DNA of 64,000 bases from Aridibacter famidurans (lineage in GTDB: Bacteria > Acidobacteriota > Blastocatellia > Pyrinomonadales > Pyrinomonadaceae). The stretch lies in the NCBI GenBank assembly GCA_024103495.1, contig JAGFIQ010000085.1, positions 1 through 64,000 of the forward strand, written 5' to 3'. Positions 35,677 to 44,039 of this stretch are shown piece by piece. A program made the position numbers and the translations under genes. The stretch's first letter is position 1. Each line of letters opens with the position of its first letter. Under the pieces are notes generated by a model that saw nothing but the letters and a program-made list of their open reading frames with translations, had not been told where the DNA came from and did no database searches.

Positions 35677-36567
35677 CTACTCGCCGCACATATCGAACCA
35701 CATAACGAGGCCCTTCCATTCCCCGAACGGCTCATAGTGCTTCTCGATCACCGAATCGGGGCATTTTTCGCCATCATTGTGCCTCTTGTAGAACTCCGAG
35801 CGCAGAAAAGAATCCAGCGCCAGCGTGTCGTATCTGCCGAGCAGCTTCAGAACGCTCTCGGCAGCATACTTCCCCACACCCTTTACCGATAGAAGTTCCT
35901 TCGTGAGCTCGTCCGTGGACAAGGGCGAGTCAAGCCACGATTCCGGATCGATCTTCCCTGCCGCGACGTTCTCCGCGAACTCGTGTAGATATTCCGAACG
36001 GTATCCTGCCCTGATAGTAGTCCGGTAAAAGTCCGGTCCCTTCGAGGCCATCGCTTCGGGAGTCGGGAATGCCTTGTTTCCCGAGGGCGATTCTTCACCG
36101 AATTCCTCGACAAGCCTCGAGACCATCAGCTTTGTGAGGCTCCACGAGCAGTTTGTCGTACACATCGTCTTGACGATGTCCTCGAAGACCGAAGGCGAGC
36201 GCAGGAGCCGGCCGGAGCCGGTGTCCGCTATCCAGCGAAGATCCCCGGACTCCCAGACGGCCGAGCGAAGTCCTTCCAGGTCGGTATCGAGCCGAAGCAC
36301 CCGTCCGACCGTTCTGCGAAGTTGTCCGGTGGTTCCGTTTTCTGCGGATTCACATACGAAGGATATCGAGCTTTTCGAAGGCGCCTCGCTCACGGTCACC
36401 GTTACGGGACGATCTGCCCATTCGGCCAAAAAGGTAAACGTCAGAGCGGGAGGCTCGTTCACGGCCGAGAACGGGGCGAGCGCCGACCAGCCGTGTGATT
36501 CGATCACACGCTGCAGGCTGAAGTCGCGAGGTACCTCGATCGTAGAAGTCTGTGTTTCCTTTCCCAT
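35677..36567 (-). CDS. HhH-GPD family DNA glycosylase
   Basis: Members of this superfamily (OGG1, AlkA, MutY) excise damaged bases. Residues 130-290 have the HhH-GPD core: helix-hairpin-helix LLSVKGVGKYAAESVLKLLG (about 225-244) and the catalytic Asp D252 in TLALDSFLR. The N-terminal 120 residues are a divergent AlkA/OGG1-like beta domain. There is no C-terminal FeS cysteine cluster, which excludes EndoIII/MutY. I start at the ATG at 36567, giving 296 residues; the frame is open a little further upstream. The lesion is not predictable. Confidence 0.85.
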   Translation of the reverse strand: MGKETQTSTIEVPRDFSLQRVIESHGWSALAPFSAVNEPPALTFTFLAEWADRPVTVTVSEAPSKSSISFVCESAENGTTGQLRRTVGRVLRLDTDLEGLRSAVWESGDLRWIADTGSGRLLRSPSVFEDIVKTMCTTNCSWSLTKLMVSRLVEEFGEESPSGNKAFPTPEAMASKGPDFYRTTIRAGYRSEYLHEFAENVAAGKIDPESWLDSPLSTDELTKELLSVKGVGKYAAESVLKLLGRYDTLALDSFLRSEFYKRHNDGEKCPDSVIEKHYEPFGEWKGLVMWFDMCGE

Positions 36568-36758
36568 CGCTGTGCTCGTTCTCGCCAGGCGGCGTCCCGC
36601 GGGCCTCCATCGAGGAACTGTCGCATTTTCCGTTAGCTGGACGACCGACACTGATCGCCGCAGAAATTAGCATTGAAGGACCTTTAACACACTAGCTAGC
36701 CGGTCCTTAGAATACCCAAGACAGCCGGCAGGCGCGAAACCTGAATAGAAAGATAGAA

Positions 36759-37757
36759 ATGAAGACCCCGAGATCCGCCCTTTTGATCACTGCCGCGACG
36801 ATGCTGGCCTTCCTGTCGTCTACGATCTGCAGCCAGACACCTCCCGAGATTCCGATGCCTGTCGGCACGCCTGCCGAAGCTGAGGTGAGGTTCGCCGCGC
36901 TCGGAGACGCCGGCACCGGAGGAGGGAGCCAGCAGAGGCTCGCTGACCGGCTCGCAGAGGTCCAGAGAATGTCGCATTTCGAGATCGTGATCTTTCTCGG
37001 CGACAACGTGTACCCGTCCGGTTCGCCAAGCGGCTTTGAGGACAAGTTCCTGCGGCCTTACGCTCCTCTGCTTCTTGCCGGGGTTGAGTTTCGGGGCGCG
37101 ATCGGCAATCACGACGCCCGCGACCGCTACGGTGTCTTACTTCAGCAGATGGTCTTCGGCGCGGGACCACTGCCTTACTACTCATTTACCGAGGGCGAAG
37201 GGCTTGTTGAGTTCTTCGGCCTCGACACTACGAAACTGTCGGATCCGGAGGACGACATCGCGGCGCGGCTCCAGGTCGCATGGCTCGACAAGAAACTCGC
37301 CGCTTCGGATGCCGAATGGCAGATCGCCTTTATGCATCACCCGCTCTATTCTTCTTCGAAAAAGCACGGCGAAGGCTCCGGAGACATGGACGAGCTGCTC
37401 CGCGTGAGGAACCTGCTCGAACCGGTGTTCGTCCGCAACGGCTTGGAGATCTCACTCAGCGGTCACGATCACGTCTACGAACGGACAAAGCCGATCAAGG
37501 GAATCCAGTATTTCATCAGCGGCGCCGGAGGCAAGCTGCGGGAGGACAATCTGCAAAGGGATACGCCCTATTTCGCGGCCGGGTACGACACTGAAAGAAG
37601 TTTCGTCCTCGTTTCGGTCATGCCCGATTCGGTCAGTTTCTGGTCGATCAACGAAGCCGGCACGGTTGTGGACAGCGGCACGATCCGTAAGGGCTGCGGC
37701 GATGACGACGCGGGATCTGTGATCAGGCTCTGCGCGGGCAGCGAACGGGACCTGTAA
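36759..37757 (+). CDS. Secreted metallophosphoesterase (acid phosphatase-like)
   Basis: The 332-residue protein has a signal peptide (LLITAATMLAFLSSTICSQ) and the full set of calcineurin-like phosphoesterase motifs: GDAGTG, GDNVYPSG, GNHDARD, MHHPLYSS and SGHDHVYER. The GDxG/GDNxY spacing and the HHPxYS form resemble purple acid phosphatases of the tartrate-resistant type. It would act outside the cytoplasm on phosphate esters. It is a single gene, divergent from the glycosylase and convergent with the TPR gene. Confidence 0.9.
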   Translation: MKTPRSALLITAATMLAFLSSTICSQTPPEIPMPVGTPAEAEVRFAALGDAGTGGGSQQRLADRLAEVQRMSHFEIVIFLGDNVYPSGSPSGFEDKFLRPYAPLLLAGVEFRGAIGNHDARDRYGVLLQQMVFGAGPLPYYSFTEGEGLVEFFGLDTTKLSDPEDDIAARLQVAWLDKKLAASDAEWQIAFMHHPLYSSSKKHGEGSGDMDELLRVRNLLEPVFVRNGLEISLSGHDHVYERTKPIKGIQYFISGAGGKLREDNLQRDTPYFAAGYDTERSFVLVSVMPDSVSFWSINEAGTVVDSGTIRKGCGDDDAGSVIRLCAGSERDL

Positions 37758-37856
37758 CGAGACCGCCCTGTCGCTGCTTAAAAGGATAGATTTCGCGCCT
37801 GTCGAGCTCCTTACAGGCGAATTGCCTTTCTTCCTTGCTTTCCTAAACACAAGAAC

Positions 37857-37887
37857 GCCGCGGCCCTTCTGAACCGGGGACCGCGGC
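37857..37887. terminator. GC-rich hairpin between convergent genes
   Basis: A 7-bp stem GCCGCGG/CCGCGGC encloses a 17-base loop between the stop codons of the convergent phosphoesterase and TPR genes. There is no T-tract on either side, so it is at best a weak terminator. Confidence 0.4.
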
Positions 37888-37917
37888 GAATGTGTTCAAC
37901 GGCGTATCGCCTTCCGG

Positions 37918-39303
37918 CTACTGGTCTATCACTTCCTGCAGACGCTTCGCGAGCTGCGCGTCAATGCCCTGCAGAGCTGTCGCCTGCTCGCTTGCTTTAG
38001 CTCTTTCTCCTTCGCGAAGGTATATGACGCCGAGATTGAAACGCGAACGCGCGAACAAAGGCGCGATCTCGAGGCTCGCCAGATATGCCCCGATCGCTTT
38101 TTCGTTCTGCTCCGTCACCGAGTAAGCGTTGCCAAGCAGATAATATGCGTCAGCGTAGTTCGGGTTCGCGACCGCGAACTCTTCGAGTCCGGTCACCGCT
38201 TTGTTGTAGTAATCAAACGCCTTGTCCGTGTCGCCTTTCAGCTGATAGGTCCTTCCCAGATAGAAATTCGTCTCGCCGTCGCCCGGCCTCAAACGGAGGG
38301 CGCTTTCGCAGTTCTGCATCGCAAGGTCCAGCTTGCCGGTGTCGTTGTACGCGCGGCAGAGGTTCGTGTACCCGAGATACTGGTCCGGAGCGATCTCGGT
38401 CGCCTTCTTCGCGTGAAGGATCGCAAGCGGATGGCGGTCCGAAAGGCTGTAGTACCAGCTTATGTTGATGTGCAGCGTCGCGTCGTTCTCGAATTTCTGA
38501 AGGCCTTCCTGAGCAACCGCGATCGCTTCACGTAGACGGTTCTGGACGCGGTGCGTCTCGGCCAGATTGATGTAAATGCCGTAAAGGTCCGGATTCACGC
38601 TTTTTGCATTTTCGTAAGACCGGATCGCATCCTCGTACTTCCTTAGCCTTTGCTGGGCGTCACCCAGCAGGAACCAGGCCATGTCCGGCATCGATGTCGC
38701 GGACTTGAGCGCCTTATCGGCAAGTTCCTCCTGCTTCTGCCAGTTCCCCAGGCCGTTGTGGCTGAGCGCCATCAGATAACTGATGTTCGTGTTCTTCGTA
38801 CCCAGATCAACCGCCCTCTGATAAGAGTTGAGAGCGTTCTGAAACTCGCGCCGCTCGTGAAGGATCTGTCCTTCCGCAATATAGAAATAATCGTTGTTGG
38901 GGAACTTCCCAAGAGCAGCTCTGACATCGCTCATCGCCTCGTCGAACTGCTTCATCGCGAAATGGGCCCGCCACCTTATCGAGTAAATGCTCTCAGAGTC
39001 ATACCCCTGGTCGAGCGCGATACTGAACTCGCGAACGGACTCGGAATACTGCTGAAGGTTGAAGTGGGCGCGCCCCTTGTTGTAGTGGGCAAGCGGATAC
39101 TGCGGCACGATGGCGAGCGCCCGGGCGTAACTCAGGATCGCGTTGTCGTAGTTCCTCTGCTGATAGAACCTGTCGCCTTCGATCACCAGCTGCTCCGCCC
39201 TCTGGCGGTCGCGGCGGCTCTGGCCTTCGGAAGCCGCGGGAAACGCGGCAAACGAGAATAAAACAACCGAAACAGTGACAAGTTGCAGAACTGTTCTCTT
39301 CAT
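37918..39303 (-). CDS. Secreted or periplasmic TPR-repeat protein
   Basis: The protein starts at the ATG at 39303 with a signal peptide (VTVSVVLFSFAAFPAASEG); 461 residues. It consists of about ten tetratricopeptide repeats, for example YDNAILSYARALAIVPQYPLAHYNKG and DKAFDYYNKAVTGLEEFAVANPNYADAYYLLG in part, each with the W/Y-A-Y-A-P spacing of the family. It begins 13 bp after kinase 2, so it is cotranscribed and may be a scaffold or substrate of that kinase. It has no catalytic domain. Confidence 0.88.
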   Translation of the reverse strand: MKRTVLQLVTVSVVLFSFAAFPAASEGQSRRDRQRAEQLVIEGDRFYQQRNYDNAILSYARALAIVPQYPLAHYNKGRAHFNLQQYSESVREFSIALDQGYDSESIYSIRWRAHFAMKQFDEAMSDVRAALGKFPNNDYFYIAEGQILHERREFQNALNSYQRAVDLGTKNTNISYLMALSHNGLGNWQKQEELADKALKSATSMPDMAWFLLGDAQQRLRKYEDAIRSYENAKSVNPDLYGIYINLAETHRVQNRLREAIAVAQEGLQKFENDATLHINISWYYSLSDRHPLAILHAKKATEIAPDQYLGYTNLCRAYNDTGKLDLAMQNCESALRLRPGDGETNFYLGRTYQLKGDTDKAFDYYNKAVTGLEEFAVANPNYADAYYLLGNAYSVTEQNEKAIGAYLASLEIAPLFARSRFNLGVIYLREGERAKASEQATALQGIDAQLAKRLQEVIDQ

Positions 39304-39316
39304 TCGATCAAATGCC

Positions 39317-41245
39317 TCACTGAAGTATCGTCGGAAGCGTCTTTGGCGGCTTCCGTGTTGGTGGCGGTGGCGAGGGCGGGCCCGTTCTCGGCGGCGTTCT
39401 CGGTGGAGTTCGGGTCGTCGTCCTGGTTGGAGTCCTCCGAGTTCCAGGCGTCGGCGTGGCCGCTCCGGGGCTCGATTCTGCTTCCGGTGAAGGAAGATCC
39501 TCAGGTGAAATCTGGGGTTCCTCGAAAGGAGTGCTTTCGGGAGAAGCGAAGTCAGGCGTCGCATCCTGCTCTGGTGTCACCGCCGGAGTGGGATCGGTTG
39601 TCTGCCCGCTGCCCGAAGAGCCTCCGAGCATGTACCAGCCGACACCCAGCGCCGTACCGAACACAAGTACAAGTACCGCTCCAAGCCCCAGAAGGATCGC
39701 CACATACTTTCCGGTCGAGCTTTTTTTATGCGCCGGAGCAACTTCCGCAGCCTGGGCGGCCGCAACGGAGACCGGAGCCGCAGAATCTACGTCGTCTTCG
39801 TCGTCGTCACCCGCAACATCCGACGGCGAATATTGTTCTGTGAAGCCGAAATCCTCGACATCTCCGGCGCCGGCGTCTGCCGAGAACTCGCTTGCGTCGG
39901 CGCTTTCCCGAAGAGATTCGGCGGCGCCGATACCGGCGACTGTCTTGTCGAGTCCCTGATCCTCGCCTGCTTCTTCTTCCGAATAAAAACCGTCGGCACC
40001 GAAATCCTCGTTCGTGGCGAACTCCTGCGCCTCGCTTCCGGCCTGCTGCAGGTCCTCGTTGGTCTCGTAGACGGTCATCTCCGGCGGAGTGGACGGCACA
40101 TCCTCTGAGCCAGCGTCTTCGGAACCGGAATAAGGCATATCGGCCATTACTTCGGTCTTGTCGAACGTTGCCTGTTCCGAACCGGAGTCGTACTCGCTCG
40201 TTCCGGAAGTCCCCGTCAGCTCCCGCATCTGATCGGCATCGATCACTTCCGTCTTGTCGCCTTCCGGGATCGACTCCCCGACCGGTTCCGGAACCCCGGG
40301 TATCGTGCCTGTGATCACCTCCGTCTTGTCGCCGGCGATGCCTTCATCGGCGCCGGCAAGGTCGGCGACATTGAACGCGACAGTCTCGGCGGACATCGAC
40401 TGCTGAAGCTCGCTATATGCTTTCCGGAGACACTTCTGCATCTCGCGGGCGGTCCTGAAACGGTTGTCCTGGTTCAGTTCCATCCCTTTGAGGATGGTGT
40501 CGGAGATGACCTCGCTTATCTCGCCGTTCAGCTCCGTCAGTGGCCTCAGGGGATCCGGCTGTCCGCCGAGCATGGCGTCGGCCCTGGTTAGCGCGTCGGG
40601 CGGAATTCGGTTCGTCAGAAGATGGTAAAGCGTTGCCGACAGCGCATAGATGTCGCTAAGCGCGCTCGTCCCGGTCCCGCGGATCTGTTCCATCGGTGCG
40701 TAATGAGGCGTGTAGCCGACGACGCTGCCGGAAGTGGTGATCTTGGTGTGTCCGACTGAATGCTTAGACAAACCGAAATCGAGCAGGACGATGTGGTTGT
40801 CGGAAGTCAGCTTCAGGTTCTGCGGCTTGATATCCCTATGAATGATCGGGGGATTGTGGGTATGGAGATAGCTCAGCGTCTCCAACAGTTCATCCGCCCA
40901 GAAAAGGACCCAGTTCAGAGGGAATGCACGGTCGATACCCTTCAGCCTCTGCGAAAGATCGTCGCCCGCTATGTATTCCATCACTAGAAACTGCTCGTCT
41001 TCCTCGATGAAATGGTCCGACACCTTCGGCAGGAAAGGATGCCTTAGCTGGGCCAAGGTCCGTGCCTCGTTCTCGAACGCGTCCGCAAGAGAAGGATCCT
41101 CAGCGACCGTCGTTCGCTTGAGCGCAACGGAGTGACCGAGACGTTGGTCGACGGCAAGATAGACCTGTCCCATGCCGCCCTTTCCGATCAGTTCCTTGAT
41201 CCGGTAACGTCCCTGAATAACTGTTTCAGGCTGTAATGCTCTCAT
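39317..41245 (-). CDS. Transmembrane Ser/Thr protein kinase with DKTEV repeats
   Basis: The 642-residue protein has an N-terminal kinase domain with IGKGGMGQVY, K43, HRDIKPQN (D138) and DFG at 156-158. The juxtamembrane region (about 285-500) is very acidic and carries the motif DKTEV at 306-310, 330-334 and 362-366, with a fourth DKTV at 433-436. A membrane helix (YVAILLGLGAVLVLVFGTALG) follows, then a Pro/Thr-rich outer tail with TPTRTTTRTPPRTPP-like repeats. The threonines look like autophosphorylation sites that FHA domains could read, but this is inference. Neighbours: the zinc-ribbon gene 39 bp upstream and the TPR gene 13 bp downstream. Confidence 0.92.
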   Translation of the reverse strand: MRALQPETVIQGRYRIKELIGKGGMGQVYLAVDQRLGHSVALKRTTVAEDPSLADAFENEARTLAQLRHPFLPKVSDHFIEEDEQFLVMEYIAGDDLSQRLKGIDRAFPLNWVLFWADELLETLSYLHTHNPPIIHRDIKPQNLKLTSDNHIVLLDFGLSKHSVGHTKITTSGSVVGYTPHYAPMEQIRGTGTSALSDIYALSATLYHLLTNRIPPDALTRADAMLGGQPDPLRPLTELNGEISEVISDTILKGMELNQDNRFRTAREMQKCLRKAYSELQQSMSAETVAFNVADLAGADEGIAGDKTEVITGTIPGVPEPVGESIPEGDKTEVIDADQMRELTGTSGTSEYDSGSEQATFDKTEVMADMPYSGSEDAGSEDVPSTPPEMTVYETNEDLQQAGSEAQEFATNEDFGADGFYSEEEAGEDQGLDKTVAGIGAAESLRESADASEFSADAGAGDVEDFGFTEQYSPSDVAGDDDEDDVDSAAPVSVAAAQAAEVAPAHKKSSTGKYVAILLGLGAVLVLVFGTALGVGWYMLGGSSGSGQTTDPTPAVTPEQDATPDFASPESTPFEEPQISPEDLPSPEAESSPGAATPTPGTRRTPTRTTTRTPPRTPPRTGPPSPPPPTRKPPKTLPTILQ

Positions 41246-41284
41246 TCCAAAGCTCTTGTCTCTGACCGCCGCCCGGCGGCGGCA

Positions 41285-41821
41285 TTATTTAGCGGCCGTG
41301 TCCGCCGGCTCAAGTTCCGGGACAAACAATTCCTTCCCGATATGCTGCCAGCACCTGCCTCCGCCCTTCACCTTTCTTGTGCAGGCCGTGCCTTTCTTCG
41401 TTTCCGCTCCGCAAAGAACTGCCGGTCCCTCCGGAGGAGGCGGAGCGGGATCGCGATCCCGAGTCCTATCCAAACGCAATCCGGGAGGATCGGCGGCCGG
41501 CCCTACTTCACCGGTCCCGGCATCCGCCTGTCGTTCAATCTTATCAGCCGGACGCCCGGCCGGAGCGCGTTCCGCGCGTTCCAGGGCAAGTTCCGCAGGC
41601 GCGAATTTCAGATCGGAACTTCCGCTTCCGCGTCCGATCAGCGTACCGATGCCGAAGAGGCCGACGAGCAAAAAAAATCCGCCAGTGATCCTCGGGAGCC
41701 ATTCATCGAGCCGGTGCTCGTATTGGCATAGCTCACAGAATCGGCGGCTTGTCCAAAAGTGCCATTCGATCCTGTCGATCTTTTCGCCGCAGGAGCAGCA
41801 AAAATTCGGCCTCTTAAGCAT
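41285..41821 (-). CDS. Membrane protein with N- and C-terminal zinc-ribbon motifs
   Basis: The 178-residue protein is not a named family to me. It begins with a four-Cys cluster (FCCSCGEKI and FCELCQYEH), then one membrane helix (ITGGFFLLVGLFGIGTLIG), a charged linker, and a C-terminal motif CGAETKKGTACTRKV followed by GGGRCWQH. The latter resembles small C-C-C-H knuckles found at the end of various bacterial proteins. It is the first gene of an operon with kinase 2 and the TPR gene, so it may be an adaptor of that kinase. Confidence 0.78.
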   Translation of the reverse strand: MLKRPNFCCSCGEKIDRIEWHFWTSRRFCELCQYEHRLDEWLPRITGGFFLLVGLFGIGTLIGRGSGSSDLKFAPAELALERAERAPAGRPADKIERQADAGTGEVGPAADPPGLRLDRTRDRDPAPPPPEGPAVLCGAETKKGTACTRKVKGGGRCWQHIGKELFVPELEPADTAAK

Positions 41822-42008
41822 AGATTATCAATCTCCACAGGTGAGGTATGGAAGGATTCCCCGAAAGGAAGCCTGAAAGGACGTAGAAATGGGCCCTTTG
41901 AAAACGCGTGCATTATAACTTAAATGATTTCTGATGTTAAAATTTTTGTGTTCGGACAAAGGTACAACCGGCCATACGGCAAGGGCGTCAGACTCTGAAA
42001 TTTGCATT

Positions 42009-43004
42009 ATGAGATTGTTAAAGGGCTTTATAATTCCCGCCATTATCGCATTGTCTCTCTGCGCCGCCGTCTTTGCGCAGGACCCCGACGACGTGATCAA
42101 CGTCGATACTTCGCTTGTGAGACTGAACGTCGGCGTCGTCAGCACCGCCGGCACTCCCGTTAGAACATTGACCAAGAACGACTTTCGACTTTTCGAGGAC
42201 GGAGTCGAGCAGGAGATCGTGCGCTTTGAACCGACCCAGGCGCCGTTCTCGCTCGTGATGATCCTCGATATGAGCGGATCGACGCTCAGCTTCCGGCAGA
42301 CGATCAGGACCTCGGCTGTGCGGTTCCTTGATGCCCTGGCTCCGGATGATCGGGTAGCCATCATCGAGTTCTACGACAAGGTCAACGTTCTCAACGACTT
42401 CACTTCGGATAGGCGCAAGCTAGTTCATTCGATCAGCGTCGCCGACGGACGCGGAAAGACGCAGCTCTACAAATCGCTGGAACTTGCGCTTCAGAAACTT
42501 GCGAGGGAGGGCGGCCGCCGGAAAGCGATCATCGTTCTGACGGACGGAGTGGACACCGAAGTCCGCAATCTGGACCGCGAGATCCTGAGCGACGCGCCAG
42601 AAGAGAAGATGAAGGATCGCATCGATCCTGAATCGAGCGCCGCCCTCAAGAAGGTGGTCGACAAAGCATCCGACCAGGGAGTCACGATCTATCCGTTGGC
42701 TCTCCCCACCGGTGACCCTTCCAAGCTCGTCGACCCGTCCCCGATCCAGTTCGCTATGTTCTCCGCCGCACGAGAACGCCTGAACATTCTCGCCAACCGC
42801 ACGGGCGGAACGCTGAACACCATCAACCGGCTCGAAGAAATGGGCAGGCTGTATGCCCAGGTCGCGGGCGATATACGTTCACTTTACACGATCGAGTACC
42901 AGCCGCAGAACGAGAAGCGCGATGGCAAGTGGCGTGAGATCAAGATCGAACTGGCCCGTCCGGAATTGATCTCAAGGACGAAACCCGGATATTTCGCGAA
43001 CTAG
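42009..43004 (+). CDS. Secreted VWA-domain protein (Acidobacteria VWFA-related type)
   Basis: The 331-residue protein starts at the ATG at 42009 with a signal peptide (FIIPAIIALSLCAAVFAQ). A beta domain with NVGVVSTAGTPVRTLTKNDFRLFEDGVEQEI precedes a von Willebrand A domain with a complete metal site: DMSGS, the Thr of GKTQLY, and TDGVD. This arrangement matches a VWFA-related family that is strongly expanded in Acidobacteriota. Metal-dependent adhesion or scaffolding outside the cell is likely. Heptamer repeats start immediately at its stop codon. Confidence 0.9.
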   Translation: MRLLKGFIIPAIIALSLCAAVFAQDPDDVINVDTSLVRLNVGVVSTAGTPVRTLTKNDFRLFEDGVEQEIVRFEPTQAPFSLVMILDMSGSTLSFRQTIRTSAVRFLDALAPDDRVAIIEFYDKVNVLNDFTSDRRKLVHSISVADGRGKTQLYKSLELALQKLAREGGRRKAIIVLTDGVDTEVRNLDREILSDAPEEKMKDRIDPESSAALKKVVDKASDQGVTIYPLALPTGDPSKLVDPSPIQFAMFSAARERLNILANRTGGTLNTINRLEEMGRLYAQVAGDIRSLYTIEYQPQNEKRDGKWREIKIELARPELISRTKPGYFAN

Positions 43005-43245
43005 TGAGCGTTGAGCAGTGAGCGGTGGGACCGCGGGCGTCCCCGCCCGCCCCTGTTTACAGTACTGAGTGCTTCGATGAGTGGCGAGATCGTCTCTTCC
43101 AACGAGATCGTGTCTTCCAAAATGCAGGGGGCCGCTTGGACCGCGGGCGTCCCCGCCCGCCCTGTCCGATAAGCTTCAGCTTGTCGCCCGCCCTCCCGGC
43201 TCTTCGTACTGCTATGTCCGATAAGCTTCAGCTTGTCGTCCGCCT
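43005..43245. repeat. Heptamers, GC palindromes and two REP-like elements
   Basis: Directly after the VWA stop codon come 7-bp repeats (GTGAGCG, TTGAGCA, GTGAGCG). Then two GCGGGCGTCCCCGCCCGC palindromes (near 43032 and 43142) and two REP-like elements in inverted orientation (43162-43190 and 43215-43243) follow. The rest of the gap to 43580 has no repeat or gene I can support, apart from a candidate promoter. Confidence 0.85.
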
Positions 43246-43346
43246 TGCTCTTGGTACCGTGTGCTGAGAGATGAGTATTGAGATCGGCGAGGCGCAGCAA
43301 TTTCAGCCCCTGGCTTTGACCCAAACCGCAAGGAGCTCCCGCGATT

Positions 43347-43375
43347 CTGGCATCGGTCGGCAAATCGGATATAAT
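43347..43375 (+). promoter_or_regulatory. Candidate promoter of the zinc-ribbon/M48-like operon
   Basis: A perfect TATAAT (43370-43375) is 17 bp downstream of CTGGCA (43347-43352, four of six matches to TTGACA). It lies about 200 bp upstream of the first gene at 43581. Confidence 0.4.
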
Positions 43376-43580
43376 GCACGCAAATTTCTGACACAAGCTC
43401 GCGATCCGGGCCAAATTCCAGGAGCTTTCGCCCGTGTTCTTACGCACGATCGGAGACCTATGCGGGCCCGCGAAACGATTCGCGATCGCACTTCGGAACC
43501 CGGCTGGAAACCTCTTTCTTGGTCGGGCCTTCGATCGGTTGGCATTTTTCCGCGGCAATTTGCACCTATTAAGTAAGTAG

Positions 43581-44036
43581 ATGGAAAAGATCTGTCAAAA
43601 CTGTAACCGCCCAAATTCGGCCGATGCGGCCTTCTGCAGGCATTGTGCTTCGCCTTTAGTCGATGCGCCCGGCGGGCCCCAAAACGCCGGGGAACCTCCT
43701 CCGACACAGAACCGGCAATGGAACCCGCCACAGAGCGCAGGCGGTCAAGCACGGCCGGCGGCACAGTCTTCCGGCGGCACAAGTCAGAGAGGAATGCTCG
43801 CGGTCGGCCTCGTTGCCCTCGGCCTGGTCTGCTGCGGTCCGTTCACAGGAATTCCCGCGGCCATCGTGGGCTGGCTCGAGATGAACGCGATCAAGGAAGG
43901 CCGTGCGCCGAGCGAAGGGATGTGGATGGCCCAGGTCGGGCTTTGGGGCGGGATCGCCGTTTCGATCATAGGGACCATCGCGTGGTTCTTTATGATGCTG
44001 CTCTCGATGGCCTCATCCGGGCCCGCGTACTACTAG
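43581..44036 (+). CDS. Zinc-ribbon membrane protein, DUF4190-like
   Basis: The 151-residue protein opens with a zinc ribbon (KICQNCNRPNSADAAFCRHC), has a Pro/Gln-rich linker, and two membrane helices around VGLVALGLVCCGPFTGIPAAIVGWLEM and a second one near the C-terminus, in the style of DUF4190. It precedes the M48-like gene by 3 bp, so it is cotranscribed. No enzymatic role is suggested. Confidence 0.78.
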   Translation: MEKICQNCNRPNSADAAFCRHCASPLVDAPGGPQNAGEPPPTQNRQWNPPQSAGGQARPAAQSSGGTSQRGMLAVGLVALGLVCCGPFTGIPAAIVGWLEMNAIKEGRAPSEGMWMAQVGLWGGIAVSIIGTIAWFFMMLLSMASSGPAYY

Positions 44037-44039
44037 AGA

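Noticed and set aside
35480-35719. N-terminal extension of kinase 1 and similar extensions of ftsW, the VWA protein, the DUF1801 protein at 54618 and fabH
   Set aside because: The frames stay open upstream, but the added residues do not match the families, and an internal ATG gives a normal domain start or signal peptide.
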